Source: Thiobacillus sp. 65-29 (GTDB taxonomy: Bacteria > Pseudomonadota > Gammaproteobacteria > Burkholderiales > Thiobacillaceae). From it: a stretch of 52,974 nucleotides of DNA. Location: assembly GCA_001899775.1 (NCBI GenBank), contig MKWN01000053.1, forward strand, positions 1 to 52,974. The letters run 5' to 3'. This document shows, piece after piece, positions 48,439-52,974 of this stretch; positions within the stretch are counted from its first letter, which is position 1, and the number at the start of each line of letters is the position of its first letter. The notes below the pieces were generated by a model. The model had not been told where the DNA came from and searched no databases. It was given only the letters and a program-made list of their open reading frames with translations. The translations under genes were made by a program, and so were the position numbers.

Positions 48439-49617
48439 TCAGCCGGCCTGGGCGACGAGGCGCTGCGCCTGGTCGGTTCGCTCCCAGGTGAACTCCGGCT
48501 CGGCGCGTCCGAAATGACCGTAGGCCGCGGTCTTGCGGTAGATCGGCCGGCGCAGGTCGAGGCTTTCGATGATGCCGCGCGGCGTGAGCTTGAAGCTACA
48601 GCGCACGATGTCCTCGAGTCTTTCGTCGGGCACGGTGCCGGTGCCGAAGGTGTCGATGAGGAGCGAAACCGGCTCGGCCACGCCGATCGCGTAGGCGAGC
48701 TGCACCAGGCAGCGCCGGGCCAGACCGGCGGCGACCAGGTTCTTGGCGATGTAGCGCGCCATGTACGCCGCGGAGCGGTCGACCTTGGTGGGATCCTTGC
48801 CGGAAAACGCGCCGCCGCCGTGCGGACACGCGCCGCCGTAGGTGTCGACGATGATCTTGCGCCCGGTGAGCCCGGTGTCGCCGTTGGGACCGCCGATCTC
48901 GAACGGGCCTGCCGGATTGACCCACAGTCTGAAGGTCGGCGTGCGCGTCGCATGCGGCAGCAGCGGATCGACGATCTCGCGCGCGACCTGCTGCGTCACC
49001 CAGGCCGGATCGAGGTCGCGTGCGATCTGCGTGGAAAGGATCACGGTCTCGACGCCGGCCACTTTCTGCCCTTCGTAGGCGACGGTGACCTGGCTTTTGG
49101 CGTCCGGGCGCAGCCACGGCAGGGCGCCGGACTTGCGCAGCTCGGCCTGCCGCTGCACCAGCCGGTGCGCGAGCCACAGCGGGTAGGGCATGAGGTCGGG
49201 GGTTTCGTCGCAGGCGTAGCCGAACATCAGCCCCTGGTCGCCGGCGCCGATTTCGCCGTCGGGAAGTGTGATGCCCTTGTGGATCTGGATCGACTGGTGG
49301 TTGAAGCGCACCTGCACTTCGCAGGCATCGGGGTCGATACCGGTCTCGGCGTCACGGTAGCCGATGTCGCGCAGCACCTGGCGCGCGATGGCTTCCGCGC
49401 GGTCGCGCACCTCGTCGAACAGGTCCTTGCGCGCGGTCCTGAATTCACCGGTAATGACGACCAGATTGTCGGCGACGAGCGTCTCGCACGCCACCTTCGC
49501 CGCAGGTTCCTCGGCGAGGAAGGCGTCGAGGATGGCATCGGAAATCTGGTCGGCGATCTTGTCGGGATGGCCTTCCGACACCGATTCGGAGGTGAACAGA
49601 TAACGGCGGGGTTTCAT
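48439..49617 (-). CDS. metK: S-adenosylmethionine synthetase
   Basis: The 392-residue enzyme makes SAM from methionine and ATP. Signatures are [18 protein letters not shown] near the start, [12 protein letters not shown] (residues about 121-132), and [20 protein letters not shown] (the phosphate loop). Its ATG is 28 bp after the methyltransferase stop. The two methyltransferases in the neighbourhood would use its product. Confidence 0.97.
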   Translation of the reverse strand: MKPRRYLFTSESVSEGHPDKIADQISDAILDAFLAEEPAAKVACETLVADNLVVITGEFRTARKDLFDEVRDRAEAIARQVLRDIGYRDAETGIDPDACEVQVRFNHQSIQIHKGITLPDGEIGAGDQGLMFGYACDETPDLMPYPLWLAHRLVQRQAELRKSGALPWLRPDAKSQVTVAYEGQKVAGVETVILSTQIARDLDPAWVTQQVAREIVDPLLPHATRTPTFRLWVNPAGPFEIGGPNGDTGLTGRKIIVDTYGGACPHGGGAFSGKDPTKVDRSAAYMARYIAKNLVAAGLARRCLVQLAYAIGVAEPVSLLIDTFGTGTVPDERLEDIVRCSFKLTPRGIIESLDLRRPIYRKTAAYGHFGRAEPEFTWERTDQAQRLVAQAG

Positions 49618-49645
49618 GGGGTGCTTCCTTCGCTGAGTGAATGGG

Positions 49646-50779
49646 TCATGCCGTGCGCGCGGTCAGCCGCCACAGGGAGGTGACCTCGGCCGCGCGCGCG
49701 GCGTGGAGCGGATCGCTGGCGTCCGTGGTGCGCGGATGGCCCGGGCGCGTATCGAGGCGACCGGCGACGTGAAGTCCGGCCGCCTCGATCATGGCGAGCA
49801 GGGTGTCGCGGCTGCGCAGGCCGAGGTGTTCGGCGAGATCGGAGAGAATCAGCCAGCCTTCGCCGCCCGGCGCGAGATGCGCGGCGAGTCCGTCGAGAAA
49901 GCCGCGCAGCATGGCGCTGTCGGGATCGTAGACGGCGTGTTCGAGTGGCGTGTGCGCGCCGCCGGGGAGCCAGGGCGGGTTGCACACCACGAGCGGCGCG
50001 CGCCCCTCGGGAAACAGGTCGGCCGCGATGACCTCCACCTGCCCGGCGAGACCGAGCCGGGCGATGTTGTCGCGCGCGCAGGCGAGCGCACGCGGGTCGC
50101 GGTCGGTGGCGATGACGCGCCGCACGCCGCGGCGCGCCAGCACCGCCGCGAGCACACCGGTGCCCGTGCCGATGTCGAATGCAAGCGCGTCGGCGGGCAG
50201 CGGCGCCTGCGCCACCAGCGCGACGTATTCGCCGCGCACCGGCGAGAACACGCCATAGTGCGGATGGATGCGCGCACCGAGCGCGGGAATCTCCACGCCC
50301 TTCTTGCGCCATTCGTGCGCGCCGATCACGCCGAGCAGCTCGCGCAAGGACACCAGCGACGGCGCATCGCCCGGCCCCCAGGCTTCGCTGCACGCCTGCC
50401 TCACGTCGGGCGCGCGGCGCAGCGGAATGGTGTAGTCCGCGTCGAGCGGCAACAGCAGCATGCCCAGCGTGCGCGCGCGCTGGGACTGCGCCAGGCGGTA
50501 CAGATTGAAGGCTTCCGTCGCGGTCGCGGCGGACTTGCGCCGCGTGCGCTCGACGCGCCGCGTCATCGCCTGCAGCAGTTGGCGCGCGTTCTGGAAGTCG
50601 CCGCGCCACAGCAGCGCGGTGCCTTCGCTCGCCGCGTGAAAGGCCGCGTCCGCACTGATGCGGTCGTCCACCACCTCCACCTGGCGCGGCGGCGGCGCGG
50701 CGCGTTCGGAGCGCCAGCGTGCCGAGCGGGCCTCCCCGGCTTCGCTCCAGCTCACGCGCGCCATTTGTGGATCGGACAT
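49646..50779 (-). CDS. Class I SAM-dependent methyltransferase (NPPW type)
   Basis: The 377-residue protein has an N-terminal unknown domain (residues 1-190) and a C-terminal Rossmann methyltransferase with [16 protein letters not shown] and [11 protein letters not shown]. The NPPW motif is that of enzymes acting on planar nitrogen (N6-adenine, exocyclic guanine N2 or glutamine), as in RlmG/RsmC/PrmC-like proteins. No specific family member can be named with confidence. It starts 9 bp after the pteridine reductase stop, so the three genes 48439-51529 may be one operon. Confidence 0.85.
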   Translation of the reverse strand: MSDPQMARVSWSEAGEARSARWRSERAAPPPRQVEVVDDRISADAAFHAASEGTALLWRGDFQNARQLLQAMTRRVERTRRKSAATATEAFNLYRLAQSQRARTLGMLLLPLDADYTIPLRRAPDVRQACSEAWGPGDAPSLVSLRELLGVIGAHEWRKKGVEIPALGARIHPHYGVFSPVRGEYVALVAQAPLPADALAFDIGTGTGVLAAVLARRGVRRVIATDRDPRALACARDNIARLGLAGQVEVIAADLFPEGRAPLVVCNPPWLPGGAHTPLEHAVYDPDSAMLRGFLDGLAAHLAPGGEGWLILSDLAEHLGLRSRDTLLAMIEAAGLHVAGRLDTRPGHPRTTDASDPLHAARAAEVTSLWRLTARTA

Positions 50780-50788
50780 GCGGCGGTG

Positions 50789-51529
50789 TCAGAGCTTCGC
50801 GCTGCGCCCACCGTCCACGGCGAGGATCTGGCCGGTGACGTAATGCGTGTCCATGGCGAAGAAGCGCACCGCCAGCGCGATGTCGTGCGGATCGCCGGCG
50901 CGCTTCAGCATGGTGTGCGAGATGATGCGCTGGCGCGAGACCTCGTCGAAGTTCGCATCGCCGTCGGGCCACATGACCGGCCCCGGCGCGATGCCGTTGA
51001 CGCGCACCTCCGGCGCAAGTTCGCGCGCCAGCGATTTGGTCAGCCCGACCAGGCCGGCCTTGGCGACGGAATACACGACGTAGCTCTTCATCGGCCGCTC
51101 GGCATGAATGTCGGTGATGTTGATGATGCAGCCACGGCGCTTCTTCAGCTCGGGTGCCGCGGCCTGCGACAGGAACATCGGCGCCTTGAGGTTGCTGCCC
51201 ATGAGATCCGCCCAGTCCTTTTCCGTGATGCTGCCGACCAGCGTCGGATAGAAGCTCGACGCGTTGTTGAGCAGCACGTCCAGTCCGCCGAATGTGGCCA
51301 CCGTCTGGCTCACCAGCGCGGGCAGGCCATGGGTGTCGTGCAGGTCGGCCTGGATCAACGCCACCGAGTCGGCGCGAATGGCGTTGAGCTCGTCCTGCAG
51401 CGCGCGCGCCTCCGTCGCCGAACTGCGGTAATGGATCATGATCTGCGCCCCGGCGGCGTGCAGCACGCGCGCCGACGCCGCGCCCACCCGCCTGGCCCCG
51501 CCGGTGATCAGTACGACTTTGCCATGCAT
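50789..51529 (-). CDS. Pteridine reductase (SDR family)
   Basis: The 246-residue short-chain dehydrogenase shows the TGGARRVG motif (TGxxxRxG), typical of pteridine reductases/FolM rather than the general SDR TGxxxGxG. The catalytic YVVYSVAKAG (YxxxK) is preceded by ITDIHAERP. The enzyme reduces dihydropterin or dihydrobiopterin (or dihydrofolate as a side reaction) with NADPH. It is divergent from the NDUFAF7-like gene by about 50 bp. Confidence 0.9.
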   Translation of the reverse strand: MHGKVVLITGGARRVGAASARVLHAAGAQIMIHYRSSATEARALQDELNAIRADSVALIQADLHDTHGLPALVSQTVATFGGLDVLLNNASSFYPTLVGSITEKDWADLMGSNLKAPMFLSQAAAPELKKRRGCIINITDIHAERPMKSYVVYSVAKAGLVGLTKSLARELAPEVRVNGIAPGPVMWPDGDANFDEVSRQRIISHTMLKRAGDPHDIALAVRFFAMDTHYVTGQILAVDGGRSAKL

Positions 51530-51577
51530 CGCGATTCGCCCTTATAGTCGGTGAATTGCGCATTATCCCCGAAGCCG

Positions 51578-52723
51578 ATGCTGCCCGCGCCCTCCGCCGA
51601 CGCCCTCGCGCACAGCCAGCGCGTGACCGCCCATCTTGCCGCGCTGATCGCCGCAGCCGGCGGCTGGATCCCGTTCTCGCGCTTCATGGACGCCGCGCTG
51701 TACGCACCCGGCCTCGGCTACTACAGCGCCGGTGCGATGAAATTCGGCGCCGCCGGCGACTTCGTCACCGCGCCGGAACTGACGCCGCTGTTCGGCCGCA
51801 CGCTCGCCCGCGCCATCGCCCCGGCGCTGCTGCAAACCGGCGGCGACGTGCTGGAACTCGGCGCCGGCAGCGGCCGGCTGGCGGTGGACATGCTCGGCGA
51901 ACTCGCCCGGCTCGATGCGCTGCCGACGCGCTACGCGATCCTGGAACTCAGCGCCGAGCTGCGCGCGCGCCAGCGTCAAACGCTCGAACGCGAAAGCCCG
52001 CAACTCGCCGCGCGCGTGCAGTGGCTCGACACCTTGCCGGCGCAGTTTCGCGGCGTCGTGCTCGGCAACGAGGTGCTCGACGCCCTGCCGGTCGAACTCG
52101 TGCACTGGACCGACGCCGGCCCGCGGGTACGCGGCGTGAGCATCGAGGACAAACGCTTCGTCTGGCAGGATCGCTCCATCGACGACGCCCGCCTGCGCGC
52201 GCGGGCCGAGGCACTCGCCCTGGCGCCGGGCTACGTTTCCGAGATCAGCCTCGCCGCCGATGGCTTGCTCGCCTCGCTCGCTGCAAGCCTTGAGCACGGC
52301 CTCGTTCTCTTGATCGACTACGGCTTCGGCGCCTCCGAGTATTACCATCCGCAGCGCCACATGGGCACCCTGCGCGCGCACTATCGCCACCATGCGCTCG
52401 ACGACCCGTTTCACCTGCCCGGTCTCACCGATCTCACCGCGCACGTCGACTTCAGCGCCGTCGCCCGCGCCGGGCGCGCCGGTGGGCTGGAACTCATGGG
52501 CTACACGTCGCAGGCGGCCTTTCTTCTCGGCAGCGAGCTCACCGAGTTGCTCATGCAGACCGCGCCCGACGACGTGGCCGCCTACCTGCCGCAGACCAAC
52601 GCGGTGCAGCGGTTGGTGTCCCCCGCCGAGATGGGCGAGCTGTTCAAGGTCATTGCTTTCGTCCGTGGCGAACTCGCCCCGCTCGCCGGTTTCATCCGCG
52701 GCGATCGCCGGCATACGCTGTAG
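51578..52723 (+). CDS. NDUFAF7/MidA-type class I methyltransferase (DUF185)
   Basis: ATG 51578 (MLPAPSADALAHSQRVTAHL) gives 381 residues; a GTG at 51551 is an alternative. Visible are the family signature FMDAALYAPGLGYYSAG, motif I VLELGAGSGRLAVDML, and LGNEVLDALPVELVHW. DUF185 proteins are homologues of mitochondrial NDUFAF7, which methylates an arginine of a complex I subunit. The bacterial substrate is unknown. No nuo genes are in the window. Confidence 0.93.
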   Translation: MLPAPSADALAHSQRVTAHLAALIAAAGGWIPFSRFMDAALYAPGLGYYSAGAMKFGAAGDFVTAPELTPLFGRTLARAIAPALLQTGGDVLELGAGSGRLAVDMLGELARLDALPTRYAILELSAELRARQRQTLERESPQLAARVQWLDTLPAQFRGVVLGNEVLDALPVELVHWTDAGPRVRGVSIEDKRFVWQDRSIDDARLRARAEALALAPGYVSEISLAADGLLASLAASLEHGLVLLIDYGFGASEYYHPQRHMGTLRAHYRHHALDDPFHLPGLTDLTAHVDFSAVARAGRAGGLELMGYTSQAAFLLGSELTELLMQTAPDDVAAYLPQTNAVQRLVSPAEMGELFKVIAFVRGELAPLAGFIRGDRRHTL

Positions 52724-52799
52724 GCGGCGCTGCGCGCGTCTTGCACCGAGCGAGAGGCGCAACGCCATGGCGATCCAGAAGGGGTTGGTCCCGGATCAT

Positions 52800-52974
52800 C
52801 CGTTCGCCGGCAGGAGCGCCGCTTGCGGTGAGAATCGGGCGACCGCACCGTCACCCCATCGGGCCGGGGGCGGCCCTCCTACAGCAGCGCGATGACCCGC
52901 GGCCGCCGCCCGCGACGGCGGTCGAGCGCAGCGCACCTCCTGTAGGAGCGGCGCCCTCGCCGCGATTTGGGCGA
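52800..52974. repeat. Further copy of the 132-bp/89-bp repeat family, inverted, cut by the window end
   Basis: Read on the minus strand, the last 175 bp match units of the 44.7-kb array: GCGGCGAGGGCGCCGCTCCT, then ACAGGAGGTGCGCTGCGC, then GTAGGAGGGCCGCCCCCGGC. The orientation is opposite to the other two loci. The 52724-52974 interval has no supported gene. Confidence 0.88.

Overview
The window is a high-GC bacterial chromosome segment that begins inside dnaA and runs through dnaN and gyrB, so it lies next to the usual replication-gene cluster. The gene content suggests a betaproteobacterium: a RegB/RegA redox two-component pair, the zapA - 6S RNA - ygfA order, miaB-phoH-ybeY-corC, waaA, and betaproteobacterial-style Lgt and IlvD. 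Thiobacillaceae or a related group is a reasonable guess, but nothing here fixes the genus.

Layout. 1-4600: dnaA (partial), dnaN, gyrB, then a terminator. 4.7-19.0 kb: an accessory island ending just before tRNA-Ala(CGC). It starts with relics (an HsdS-like fragment and a HARE-HTH-like stub running in frame into a secreted protease with TPR repeats), then REP/IS-like repeats and a TacT/TacA-type toxin-antitoxin pair. Next comes a long leftward gene set: VapB, VapC, a Type III-like methyltransferase, a Type III-like Res helicase, a GmrSD-like DUF262/DUF1524 protein, a Fic protein and a ribbon-helix-helix/zinc-ribbon protein. The island closes with a deletion-scarred serine-recombinase cassette. 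19.0-33.6 kb: housekeeping and metabolism: VanZ, lgt, an ilvD fused in frame to a hexose-6-phosphate mutarotase domain, ankyrin protein, cytochrome c, an alanine/sodium symporter, an unusual methionine-rich repeat protein, ygfA, 6S RNA, zapA, a cobalamin riboswitch with btuB and cobO, and gluQ. 33.6-43.4 kb: tRNA-Met, miaB-phoH-ybeY-corC, regBA, uppP, thiC under a TPP riboswitch, a Pcm-like methyltransferase and a rhodanese. 43.4-52.97 kb: TolC-type channel, waaA, a nucleotide-sugar epimerase, a bactofilin behind a sigma-54-type promoter, metK, two methyltransferases and a pteridine reductase.

How the genes work together. From vapB (17477) to fic (9016) all genes point left with gaps of 37 bp or less, or overlaps. 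The set therefore looks like one defence operon: methylation and restriction (mod/res), a GmrSD-like nuclease for modified DNA, a Fic AMP-transferase, and toxin-antitoxin modules at its head and just beyond its tail. B12 uptake (btuB) and corrinoid adenosylation (cobO) form one riboswitch-controlled unit. Two families of TAGGAG/GGCGCCCTCGCCGCGAT-type repeats occur at three loci (23.3, 44.7 and 52.8 kb).

The most unusual items are the gene set of the defence operon, the 12-13-residue Met-rich repeat protein, the IlvD-mutarotase fusion, the RHH/zinc-ribbon protein with two palindromic upstream sites, and a candidate antisense-strand small RNA between corC and regB.
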